Below, piece after piece: positions 1-5,538 of a stretch of 11,436 nt of DNA (positions are counted from its first letter, which is position 1; each line of letters begins with the position of its first letter). Made by a program: the position numbers and the translations under genes. The stretch is from an uncultured Fenollaria sp. (GTDB lineage Bacteria > Bacillota > Clostridia > Tissierellales > Peptoniphilaceae). The notes beneath the pieces are model-generated. The model had not been told where the DNA came from, did no database searches, and worked only from the letters and a program-made list of their open reading frames with translations. The stretch covers positions 1 through 11,436 of the forward strand of contig NZ_CAMJVK010000040.1 of the NCBI RefSeq assembly GCF_946221515.1, read 5' to 3'.

Positions 1-124
1 ATTTGTAGATTAAATAAAATCCATATACCGTAAGTACAGCAGATATAGCAGAAAAGACTATAGCTAAAAAACCAAGATATTTTTTATCCTGCACATAAGC
101 AAATAGTTTTTTGTAAATCTTCAT
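1..124 (-). CDS. N-terminus of a probable ABC transporter permease/ATPase (partial, cut by window edge)
   Basis: The first 41 codons are visible, read from the ATG at 124-122 leftwards to the window edge. A good ribosome binding site (GAAGGGAG, 133-140) sits about 8 bases upstream. The peptide starts with a short basic amphipathic stretch (MKIYKKLFAYVQDKK) and continues into a hydrophobic segment, roughly residues 17-39. That is how exporter-type ABC proteins with fused membrane and ATPase domains begin. No ATPase motif lies inside the window, so the family call rests on this short N-terminus and on context. In Firmicutes, PchR/YbtA-like AraC regulators are often divergent from pairs of such ABC half-transporters that handle siderophores or related small molecules. 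The substrate here is unknown. Another kind of membrane protein is possible. Confidence 0.6.
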   Translation of the reverse strand, partial: MKIYKKLFAYVQDKKYLGFLAIVFSAISAVLTVYGFYLIYK

Positions 125-188
125 AATATTATCTCCCTTCTTTGATATTCCTTTTAGATAAAATTTTCTTTGCTAGCAATCTTTATCC

Positions 189-217
189 TTGCTTTTTTAT
201 TATACATCAGGTATAAT
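189..217 (+). promoter_or_regulatory. Promoter of the AraC-family regulator gene
   Basis: TTGCTT (189-194) and TATAAT (212-217) are separated by 17 bp. Transcription would start near 224, about 60 bases before the regulator's ATG. This promoter overlaps the divergent one on the other strand. The palindrome at 229-240 would then fall just downstream of the start site, a position suited to autorepression. Confidence 0.6.
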
Positions 218-228
218 TAGTAATGCAA
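199..228 (-). promoter_or_regulatory. Promoter of the ABC transporter gene
   Basis: Read on the minus strand, TATAAT (199-204) is a perfect -10 box. The only hexamer near the right distance is the weak TTGCAT (223-228), with an 18-bp gap. A good -10 with a poor -35 is typical of promoters that need an activator. The 12-bp palindrome at 229-240 directly abuts the -35, where an AraC-type activator could touch RNA polymerase. The leader would be about 68 bases long. Confidence 0.55.
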
Positions 229-240
229 TAGCCGCGGCTA
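229..240. promoter_or_regulatory. Perfect 12-bp palindrome, candidate operator
   Basis: TAGCCGCGGCTA is its own reverse complement and is GC-rich inside an otherwise very AT-rich intergenic region. It abuts the -35 of the leftward ABC promoter and lies just past the predicted start of the rightward regulator transcript. It is the best visible candidate for the binding site of the adjacent AraC-type protein. AraC proteins often use direct repeats, so that link is inference. Confidence 0.45.
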
Positions 241-283
241 ACTAAGTCTATTAGGAATATTGTCTGAAAGGGATAGGTGTATT

Positions 284-1279
284 ATGACATATTATGATTT
301 TGTAAAAGATTTTATGAAGGTGGATGAATGTAAAAACAATAAGAACTACTCAAGTGCAGGGCACACTTTTTGTTGGAATAAAGAGGATTTAACTTATGCA
401 GAAGGCCTTTATTGGTTTTATGAAGGAGACGGCTTCATTATTGATATACATGATTTTTATATCAAAGAAGAAGTAATTCAAAATAGTACCTATAGTATGG
501 CTGATTATGTGTCGATATACACAAGCTACATAGTTAGCGCAAACGGCGAAAAATTTAATCCATATCAAACACTTACAGCGAACTCATTATGTACTTTTGA
601 TTTTGATAATATACGAGATGATTTTGTTTTTTTATTACATGAGAACTGTTATTATCTAGCTGTTTCCATTGGTTTTAAAAAGGAGCTCTTAGAAAAGCAT
701 CTAGCATCTATTAACATTAATCCAGAATCATTTTATTCAGCTTTACTTCAACCTAATCAAATAATTCTTACAAAATCCTTAGAAAAAGTAGCGATGGAAA
801 TTTTAAATTGTAAGATGGATACCCCCGCTGCGGATTTTTTCTTTAAAGCAAAGGCAAATGAGTGGATAAGTATAGTAATAGATACCTACTTAAATAGAAA
901 AAAATATAAAATTGAAATTGATGATGATAAAGCGCTTGAAGATGTCGCTAGATTTTTAGAAGATCATTTCGCAACGAATGTAAATCAAGGTACTCTTGAA
1001 AAAATATCTAAAATGAGTGGAACTAAACTAAAAAATCTATTCAAAGAGAAATATGGTCAAAGTATTACAGAGTATACTCAGAGAAAAAGAATGAATGTGG
1101 CTGAAACACTTCTACTAAACACAGGGCTGCCTATAAAAGAGATAGCAGAATCTGTTGGATACACATCTGCAAGCAAATTTTCAATTTATTACAAAAGATA
1201 TAAGGGAAAACTTCCTAGTGAGGTGCGAAATACAACTTATAATCATGATAGTTTAAGATGTGATCACTGTGACAAATAA
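284..1279 (+). CDS. AraC/XylS-family transcriptional regulator (PchR/YbtA-like)
   Basis: This is a 331-residue DNA-binding regulator. The C-terminal third, about residues 222-315, is an AraC-type double helix-turn-helix. The first HTH lies around 237-256 (TLEKISKMSGTKLKNLFKE) and the second around 284-304 (IKEIAESVGYTSASKFSIYY), followed by the family's closing 'GKLPSEVR' stretch. The N-terminal ~200 residues show no familiar motif and probably bind a ligand. The overall layout resembles PchR/YbtA regulators that sense siderophores, but I see no residue that proves iron or siderophore sensing. An in-frame TTG at 260 is open, but the ATG at 284 is preferred because AAAGGG and AGGTG lie just upstream of it. 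The gene is divergent from a probable ABC transporter and likely controls it and itself through 229-240. An intrinsic terminator follows. Confidence 0.85.
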   Translation: MTYYDFVKDFMKVDECKNNKNYSSAGHTFCWNKEDLTYAEGLYWFYEGDGFIIDIHDFYIKEEVIQNSTYSMADYVSIYTSYIVSANGEKFNPYQTLTANSLCTFDFDNIRDDFVFLLHENCYYLAVSIGFKKELLEKHLASININPESFYSALLQPNQIILTKSLEKVAMEILNCKMDTPAADFFFKAKANEWISIVIDTYLNRKKYKIEIDDDKALEDVARFLEDHFATNVNQGTLEKISKMSGTKLKNLFKEKYGQSITEYTQRKRMNVAETLLLNTGLPIKEIAESVGYTSASKFSIYYKRYKGKLPSEVRNTTYNHDSLRCDHCDK

Positions 1280-1299
1280 AGTATTTTATAAAAGAGAAA

Positions 1300-1322
1300 A
1301 GGCCTAGATTAAATCTAGGCCT
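1300..1322 (+). terminator. Terminator-like hairpin after the AraC gene
   Basis: AGGCCTAGAT pairs with ATCTAGGCCT, giving a 10-bp perfect stem with a tiny loop 20 bases after the regulator stop codon. The following T-run on the plus strand is poor (CTTAAATG). On the minus strand the hairpin is followed by TTTTCTCTTTT, so it may also stop leftward read-through. Confidence 0.65.
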
Positions 1323-1363
1323 CTTAAATGAAATACTTGCAAAGACATTGCGTCATTGACATG

Positions 1364-1388
1364 AAAAAGAGCTCCAAAATAGGAGCTC
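1364..1388 (-). terminator. Intrinsic terminator of the NlpC/P60 gene
   Basis: On the minus strand, GAGCTCC, a 6-base loop and GGAGCTC are followed by TTTTT. The hairpin begins 8 bases after the hydrolase stop codon. Confidence 0.85.
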
Positions 1389-1396
1389 AATATAAA

Positions 1397-2422
1397 TTAT
1401 TTAATTACTCTTCTTGCTGCAACAAACTTATCTAAATAGTATCCAGAATTAATATCGGATATTACAACGCTCATCATCTTTCCGCTTGATGCATGAACCA
1501 TCTTACCGTCGCCTATATATAGGCCTGCATGTGATATGCCTTTGCAGTAAGTGTTGAATAAAAGTATATCGCCTGGTAATAGGTTTTCTTTTTCAACAGG
1601 CACTCCACATGAAACAAGTGCTGATGATGATCTTGAAACATTTATGTTTAAAACGTTCTTATAGCAATAGTAAACTAAGCCCGAACAGTCAAAGCTGTCT
1701 GGACCAGCTGTTGCGTATACGTATGGCTTGCCTATTTGCGCTTTGGCAAATTCTACAAGGCCCATAACATCTTTGCGTCCAGCGTAAGCTGATCTATCTA
1801 CGCTTTCTGCTTCTTCTATTATTTCACTTAAGGAAATGTCATTCTTATGTGCTAGGAATGTGTTAGTGCCATCACTTAATGTGTATGTCTTGCCATCATA
1901 GCTAAGTATATTAACCTTATCATTCTTCTTTAGTGCAAGTGTTTTATCTCCAGACTTAAGTGTCTTGTTTACCTTTGAGTATGCTTCTGTAGTAGCCGCT
2001 TCTTTAATATTTTCCAAGTCTTTAATCTCTACAAAACCAACTCTCATCTTTGAGTCTGAAAATATAGATCCATCTGTACCAGTATGTAGAAGCTCGACAA
2101 TTTCTCCAGGCATTAGGTAATCAAAAGGAGCTACGCCTTGTGAAGCTGATATGCCTGTGAATGAAACTACTCTATACTTATTAGTATCTTTTTGTGTCAC
2201 AATAAGTGCATCCTTTGCAAGCTTAACAGCCTTGCCACTTTTACTAACTGTATATGAGTCATTATCTTCATTTATTATGTTAACAATTTCTTTATCGTCA
2301 AATTTTACATTGTCTTTGCTAACGAAAGGTTTAACCATAACGCCGTAGTCTTTAAATCCGATCAGTGATATTAGGAATAAAGAAACTAGCAGGACGCATG
2401 ATCTGTGATTTGAATTCTTCAT
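1397..2422 (-). CDS. Exported NlpC/P60-family cell-wall peptidase
   Basis: NlpC/P60 proteins are cysteine peptidases that cut peptide cross-bridges or stem peptides of peptidoglycan, outside the membrane. The C-terminal ~120 residues carry the full catalytic set. In the 341-residue form these are Cys246 in FDCSG, His298 in SHAGLYIG and His310 in MVHASS. A hydrophobic segment near residues 7-23 is a signal peptide or membrane anchor. The central part, about 35-200, is beta-rich and probably forms SH3-like wall-binding modules ('LMPGEIVELLHTG', 'LKKNDKVNILSYDG'), but this is a weak match. Two starts are possible. The ATG at 2428 leaves only about 2 bases after AAGGGAGG, while the ATG at 2422 leaves 8, so 2422 is chosen. 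The gene is monocistronic. Its promoter is unclear: a TATAAA lies in 2453-2466, but any -35 falls inside the thrS terminator. Role in growth, lysis or remodelling is not shown. Confidence 0.88.
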   Translation of the reverse strand: MKNSNHRSCVLLVSLFLISLIGFKDYGVMVKPFVSKDNVKFDDKEIVNIINEDNDSYTVSKSGKAVKLAKDALIVTQKDTNKYRVVSFTGISASQGVAPFDYLMPGEIVELLHTGTDGSIFSDSKMRVGFVEIKDLENIKEAATTEAYSKVNKTLKSGDKTLALKKNDKVNILSYDGKTYTLSDGTNTFLAHKNDISLSEIIEEAESVDRSAYAGRKDVMGLVEFAKAQIGKPYVYATAGPDSFDCSGLVYYCYKNVLNINVSRSSSALVSCGVPVEKENLLPGDILLFNTYCKGISHAGLYIGDGKMVHASSGKMMSVVISDINSGYYLDKFVAARRVIK

Positions 2423-2466
2423 TTGCATTACCTCCCTTAGGTACTAGTTATTTTATAATAAAACGC

Positions 2467-2503
2467 AAAAAAAATCAAGGGTTTTATAAAAATTCCCTTG
2501 ATT
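2467..2503 (-). terminator. Intrinsic terminator of thrS
   Basis: On the minus strand, AATCAAGGG pairs with CCCTTGATT across a 13-base AT-rich loop, followed by a long run of T (complement of the A-run from 2467). It lies about 50 bases beyond the thrS stop codon. Confidence 0.88.
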
Positions 2504-2553
2504 CTTAAATAAATTTTTCTATTTTTTCTTAATTTTCATACTTTAGTAGTATA

Positions 2554-4485
2554 TTATTTATCTTCTTTCTTAATTATTTCTTTATTATCAATTTCTTTTC
2601 TGATTCTAGCCATAAAGTCTTCTAATGATACTTTTCCTTGATCGCCTAGATCTCTGTGTCTAATAGTAACTGTCTTTGTACTTGCTTCTTCTTCACCTAT
2701 TATTAGCATGTACTCAACTTTTTCTACTTGTGCTTCTCTTATCTTCTTACCAATCTTTTCATTTCTGTCGTCAAGAACGGCTCTATAACCATTTGCTTTT
2801 AGTTCATCGTATACAGATTTTGCATAATCATTGAACTTTTCTGATATTGATAAAATCTTTACTTGTACTGGTGCAAGCCATAATGGGAACTTGCCGATAA
2901 ATTTTTCGATAAGTGCTCCTAAGAATCTTTCTAATGAGCCAAATAAAGCTCTGTGAAGCATAACTGGTCTCTTCTTTTCGCCGTTTTCATCGATATATGT
3001 TAAATCGAAGTTAATTGGCATTTGGAAATCTAGTTGTATAGTTCCGCATTGCCAAGTTCTTCCTATAGCATCCTCTAAGTGGAAGTCAATCTTTGGTCCA
3101 TAGAAAGCGCCGTCACCTTCGTTTATAGTGTATTCAATGCCTCTCTTTTCAAGTGCTGACTTAAGCGCCGCTTCAGCTATATTCCAAGTTTCTATCTCGC
3201 CCATGAAGTCATCTGGTCTTGTAGATAGCTCAACTGTGTATTTAAAACCAAATGTGCTGTACAAGTAGTCAGCTAGGTCTATCATCTTAAATACTTCGTC
3301 TTCAACTTGTGATGGCAAGCAATATACGTGAGCATCGTCTTGAGTAAATGTTCTTACTCTGAATAATCCGTGTAGTGTACCTGAAAGCTCGTGTCTGTGT
3401 ACTTGACCAAACTCTGATAACCTAATTGGAAGCTCTTTGTATGAGTGTTGGCTGTTTGCGTAAACTATAGTTGAGCCTGGGCAGTTCATTGGTTTGATTG
3501 CATAATCTTTATCATCTATCTTAGTAAAGTACATATTTTCTTTATAGTGATCCCAGTGACCGCTTCTGTGCCATAGGTCTTCGTTTAAGATGATAGGTGT
3601 TAGTATTTCACCGTAACCATTCTTAGCTAAAACGTCTCTCCACCAAGAAAGAAGCTCGTTTCTAACAACCATTCCGTTTGGATGGAAGAATGGGAAGCCC
3701 GGTCCTTCATCGTGCATGCTGAACAAATCCATCTCTTTACCAATCTTTCTGTGGTCTCTAAGCTTTGCTTCTTCAAGTCTTGCTAGGTGCTCATCAAGCA
3801 TCTTCTTCTTAGGGAAAGATACGGCATAAATTCTTTGAAGCATTTCGTTGTGTTCGTCGCCTCTCCAATAAGCGCCTGCTATGGATAATAGCTTGAAAGC
3901 TTTTATCTTTGAAATATCATAAAGGTGTGGTCCCTTACATAAGTCAACAAAGTCACCTAATTTATAGAATGATATGTGAGCATCTTCTGGAAGGTCTTCG
4001 ATTAATTCAACTTTATATTTTTCGCCCATTTTCTTGAAGTGCTCAATTGCTTCATTTCTAGGCATTTCATATCTTTCAAGAACGCCGCCTTCTTTAACTA
4101 TGGCAGTCATTTCCTTTTCTATCTTTTCAAAATCTTCAGGAACAAATCTATGTTCTGTATCGAAGTCATAGTAAAAACCATCGTCAATTGATGGACCTAT
4201 AGCGAACTTAACGTCCTTGTATAATCTTTGTATTGCGTAAGCCATAAGGTGAGCTGATGTATGCCAAAATATAGCCTTACCTTCTTTGTCTTCAAACTTA
4301 ACAAATTTTACTTTGCTATCTTCTTCAAGTGTCTCTTGTAAACCCATAGTTGTGCCATTGACAACTGCTCCTAAAACATCTCTTAATAATACTTCTGATA
4401 TGTCCTTACACACATCATAAAGCTTAACTCCCTTATCATACTCTCTTTTAGAGTCATCAGGTAGTGTTACAATAATCTTTGACAT
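2554..4485 (-). CDS. thrS: Threonyl-tRNA synthetase
   Basis: This class II aminoacyl-tRNA synthetase charges tRNA-Thr with threonine in the cytosol. At 643 residues it is the normal bacterial full length. Domains in order: TGS (about 1-63); editing domain, with HTSAH at 75-79 and CKGPH at 183-187 supplying the metal/editing residues His75, His79, Cys183 and His187; catalytic core (about 245-535); and the anticodon-binding domain (about 538-640). The active-site zinc ligands are all present: Cys335 in NCPGS, His386 in DDAH and His511 in MLHRA. Class II motif 2 is seen in FGQVHRHE...FRVRTFTQDD, and motif 3 in the ALFGSLERF region. Nothing is missing, so both charging and proofreading of mischarged serine should work. 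The ATG follows AGGAGG at 5-6 bases. Expression is governed by a T-box leader upstream. A K/E-rich tail of about 10 residues extends beyond the conserved fold. Confidence 0.98.
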   Translation of the reverse strand: MSKIIVTLPDDSKREYDKGVKLYDVCKDISEVLLRDVLGAVVNGTTMGLQETLEEDSKVKFVKFEDKEGKAIFWHTSAHLMAYAIQRLYKDVKFAIGPSIDDGFYYDFDTEHRFVPEDFEKIEKEMTAIVKEGGVLERYEMPRNEAIEHFKKMGEKYKVELIEDLPEDAHISFYKLGDFVDLCKGPHLYDISKIKAFKLLSIAGAYWRGDEHNEMLQRIYAVSFPKKKMLDEHLARLEEAKLRDHRKIGKEMDLFSMHDEGPGFPFFHPNGMVVRNELLSWWRDVLAKNGYGEILTPIILNEDLWHRSGHWDHYKENMYFTKIDDKDYAIKPMNCPGSTIVYANSQHSYKELPIRLSEFGQVHRHELSGTLHGLFRVRTFTQDDAHVYCLPSQVEDEVFKMIDLADYLYSTFGFKYTVELSTRPDDFMGEIETWNIAEAALKSALEKRGIEYTINEGDGAFYGPKIDFHLEDAIGRTWQCGTIQLDFQMPINFDLTYIDENGEKKRPVMLHRALFGSLERFLGALIEKFIGKFPLWLAPVQVKILSISEKFNDYAKSVYDELKANGYRAVLDDRNEKIGKKIREAQVEKVEYMLIIGEEEASTKTVTIRHRDLGDQGKVSLEDFMARIRKEIDNKEIIKKEDK

Positions 4486-4516
4486 TTTTACCTCCTATAA
4501 TATCTTCTGGTGAAAT

Positions 4517-4733
4517 AAAAAAAGCCCACCATCCCTCAAGGGACGATGAGACCGTGGTTCCACCCTAATTACTTCTTTCTAGAGCTATAACGTGCTCCAC
4601 TCCGTGATTCCTTTCGGATCCGATTCAAGGTTAGTCTTCATATAAGTGCTTATAGGAAAATCACAGCCAGCATTCCCTCTCTTGATAAGCTTAAGTATAC
4701 TACTCTTCCTCTCATTATCTTTAAATATTAATT
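4517..4733 (-). promoter_or_regulatory. T-box riboswitch leader of thrS (threonine, specifier ACU)
   Basis: The leader senses uncharged tRNA-Thr and lets transcription enter thrS when charging falls. The T-box sequence AGGGTGGAACCACGGT is at 4551-4566. Downstream is a terminator, CATCGTCCC (4540-4548) pairing with GGGATGGTG (4527-4535), then seven T (4517-4523). In Stem I, GAGG pairs with CCTT, and GTATA with TATAT. These two helices frame an internal loop with AGTA on the 5' side and GAAGACTAA on the 3' side. The specifier read from that loop is ACU (4633-4635), a Thr codon followed by the usual A. Further out, GCTTAT pairs with ATAAGC. The variable base of TGGA predicts a U discriminator in the matching tRNA-Thr; I could not check this because no tRNA-Thr is in the window. 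Confidence 0.93.
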
Positions 4734-4739
4734 TATTAT

Positions 4740-4768
4740 ATACTATCACAAAGACTTTGCTTTGTCAA
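4740..4768 (-). promoter_or_regulatory. Promoter of the T-box/thrS transcript
   Basis: TTGACA (4763-4768), 17 bp, then TAGTAT (4740-4745) with an extended -10 TG (TGATAGTAT). A perfect TATAAT (4735-4740) overlaps but would be 22 bp from the -35, so it is less likely to be used. The -35 lies only 8 bp past the CCA end of the tRNA-Arg gene. Confidence 0.7.
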
Positions 4769-4776
4769 GAATTTTT

Positions 4777-4852
4777 TGGCGCATCTAAAAGGAGTCGAAC
4801 CTTTGGCCTGCCGATCCGGAGTCGGCCGCTCTATCCACTGAGCTATAGATGC
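4777..4852 (-). tRNA. tRNA-Arg (anticodon CCG)
   Basis: This is a 76-base cloverleaf including an encoded CCA. The acceptor GCATCTA pairs with TAGATGC, the D stem is GCTC/GAGC, and the anticodon stem GCCGA/TCGGC holds the loop CTCCGGA, giving anticodon CCG for codon CGG. The T arm contains TTCGACT and the discriminator is G. It lies after the terminator of the Leu-Lys-His operon, so it needs its own promoter. No terminator is seen between it and the thrS promoter. Confidence 0.95.
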
Positions 4853-4892
4853 GGGTACTTATTAATCATCTTTATAGTAATGGCAGCGCGAG

Positions 4893-4901
4893 ATTATATC
4901 A
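4893..4901 (-). promoter_or_regulatory. Extended -10 promoter of tRNA-Arg(CCG)
   Basis: On the minus strand, TGATATAAT is a perfect extended -10 element about 40 bases before the 5' end of the tRNA. No good -35 is present at 16-18 bp, which extended -10 promoters tolerate. The placement between the upstream terminator and the tRNA supports it. Confidence 0.5.
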
Positions 4902-4928
4902 ATGGATTAGTAAAAATAATTTATGTAT

Positions 4929-4954
4929 AAAAAAAAGAAGTGCGAACACTTCTT
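4929..4954 (-). terminator. Intrinsic terminator of the His-Lys-Leu tRNA operon
   Basis: On the minus strand, AAGAAGTG, the tetraloop TTCG and CACTTCTT form a stable hairpin followed by a T-run. It starts directly after the CCA end of tRNA-Leu. Confidence 0.93.
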
Positions 4955-4955
4955 T

Positions 4956-5039
4956 TGGTGCGGGAAAGAGGACTTGAACCCCCACGTCGTTGACACTAGA
5001 TCCTAAGTCTAGCGCGTCTGCCAATTCCGCCACTCCCGC
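4956..5039 (-). tRNA. tRNA-Leu (anticodon UAG)
   Basis: This class II tRNA is 84 bases with encoded CCA. The acceptor GCGGGAG pairs with TTCCCGC. The anticodon stem CTAGA/TCTAG holds the loop CTTAGGA, giving anticodon UAG for CUN codons. A long variable arm (GTC/GAC stem) is present, as expected for leucine, and the T loop is TTCAAGT. It is the last gene of the tRNA operon. Confidence 0.95.
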
Positions 5040-5043
5040 ATGT

Positions 5044-5120
5044 TGGTGATCCATCCGCGACTCGAACGCGGGACACCCTGATTAAAAGTCAGGTGCTCTG
5101 GCCGGCTGAGCTAATGGACC
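5044..5120 (-). tRNA. tRNA-Lys (anticodon UUU)
   Basis: This is a 77-base cloverleaf with encoded CCA. The acceptor GGTCCAT pairs with ATGGATC. The anticodon stem CCTGA/TCAGG holds the loop CTTTTAA, giving anticodon UUU. The T stem is CCGCG/CGCGG with loop TTCGAGT, and the discriminator is A. Only 4 bases separate it from tRNA-Leu. Confidence 0.96.
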
Positions 5121-5138
5121 AAATTTTTAAAAAAATTA

Positions 5139-5216
5139 TGGGGTGGATAATGAGATTCGAACTCATGACCTCCAGAGCCACAATCTGGCGCCCTAACCAA
5201 CTAGGCTATACCCACC
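5139..5216 (-). tRNA. tRNA-His (anticodon GUG)
   Basis: The acceptor GTGGGTA pairs with TATCCAC. The anticodon stem CCAGA/TCTGG holds the loop TTGTGGC, giving anticodon GUG. An extra G at 5216 (position -1) faces the C discriminator. This G-1:C73 pair is the identity mark of tRNA-His. CCA is encoded. It is the first gene of the His-Lys-Leu operon and lies about 60 bases after the predicted transcription start. Confidence 0.96.
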
Positions 5217-5284
5217 ATATCTCTGGAATTAAGATTGCTTACTTTCGGCCAAAGTACCTAAGCTATCTCAATAACTACCTTGCC

Positions 5285-5313
5285 ATTATAACAAATATAA
5301 GACGCAATGTCAA
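5285..5313 (-). promoter_or_regulatory. Main promoter of the tRNA operon (P2)
   Basis: This is a perfect sigma-A promoter: TTGACA (5308-5313), 17 bp, TATAAT (5285-5290), plus an extended -10 (TGTTATAAT). Just upstream is an A/T tract (AATTTTTTAAAAAG) resembling an UP element. Such strength fits stable RNA synthesis. Confidence 0.92.
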
Positions 5314-5399
5314 GACCTTTTTAAAAAATTCTCAACTTTTTTTATTTAATTTCTTATACTTGCTAATAAGTAAGCCCCTATCTCATCAAGCACTTGTTA

Positions 5400-5428
5400 A
5401 TTATAACTCTATTATGTGCATTTGTCAA
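5400..5428 (-). promoter_or_regulatory. Second, upstream promoter of the tRNA operon (P1)
   Basis: This is another perfect TTGACA (5423-5428), 17 bp, TATAAT (5400-5405), 115 bp upstream of P2 and facing the same way. It carries a closely similar upstream A/T tract (AATTTTTAAAAAAG). A transcript from here would start near 5393 and run through P2 into tRNA-His. No gene and no convincing terminator lies between the two promoters. The rest of the gene-free stretch 5217-5538 holds only P2, the tRNA leader and the terminator at 5461-5492. Confidence 0.8.
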
Positions 5429-5460
5429 GGGCTTTTTTAAAAATTCTTTATATTTTTTAA

Positions 5461-5492
5461 TATTAAAGACCTCGCATATAGTCGCGAGGTCT
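5461..5492 (-). terminator. Terminator of the Cna-B/SLH gene
   Basis: AGACCTCGC and GCGAGGTCT form a 9-bp perfect stem with an 8-base loop, 47 bases after the SLH gene's stop. The T-run on the minus strand is short (CTTTAATATT), so efficiency is uncertain. Confidence 0.75.
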
Positions 5493-5538
5493 CTATACCA
5501 TAGTATTAATTTCATAATAAGCTCTCTTTATATTGTTC

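Noticed and set aside
170..179. 10-bp palindrome TTGCTAGCAA in the ABC gene leader
   Set aside because: It is short and lies downstream of both predicted -10 boxes. It has less support as an operator than the 12-bp palindrome at 229-240.
1340..1362. TTGACA on the plus strand (1357-1362), and an 11-base match (GACATTGCGTC) to the P2 tRNA promoter
   Set aside because: No -10 box follows at a workable distance and no plus-strand gene lies downstream. The 11-base match may be chance.
5370..5436. AAGCCC ... GGGCTT inverted repeat followed by T-run on the plus strand
   Set aside because: The loop would be about 50 bases and no plus-strand gene precedes it. The right arm is better explained as flanking sequence of promoter P1.
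4646..5440. Open frames on the plus strand across the T-box and tRNA block
   Set aside because: They lie antisense to tRNA genes and the T-box leader and have no plausible protein features.
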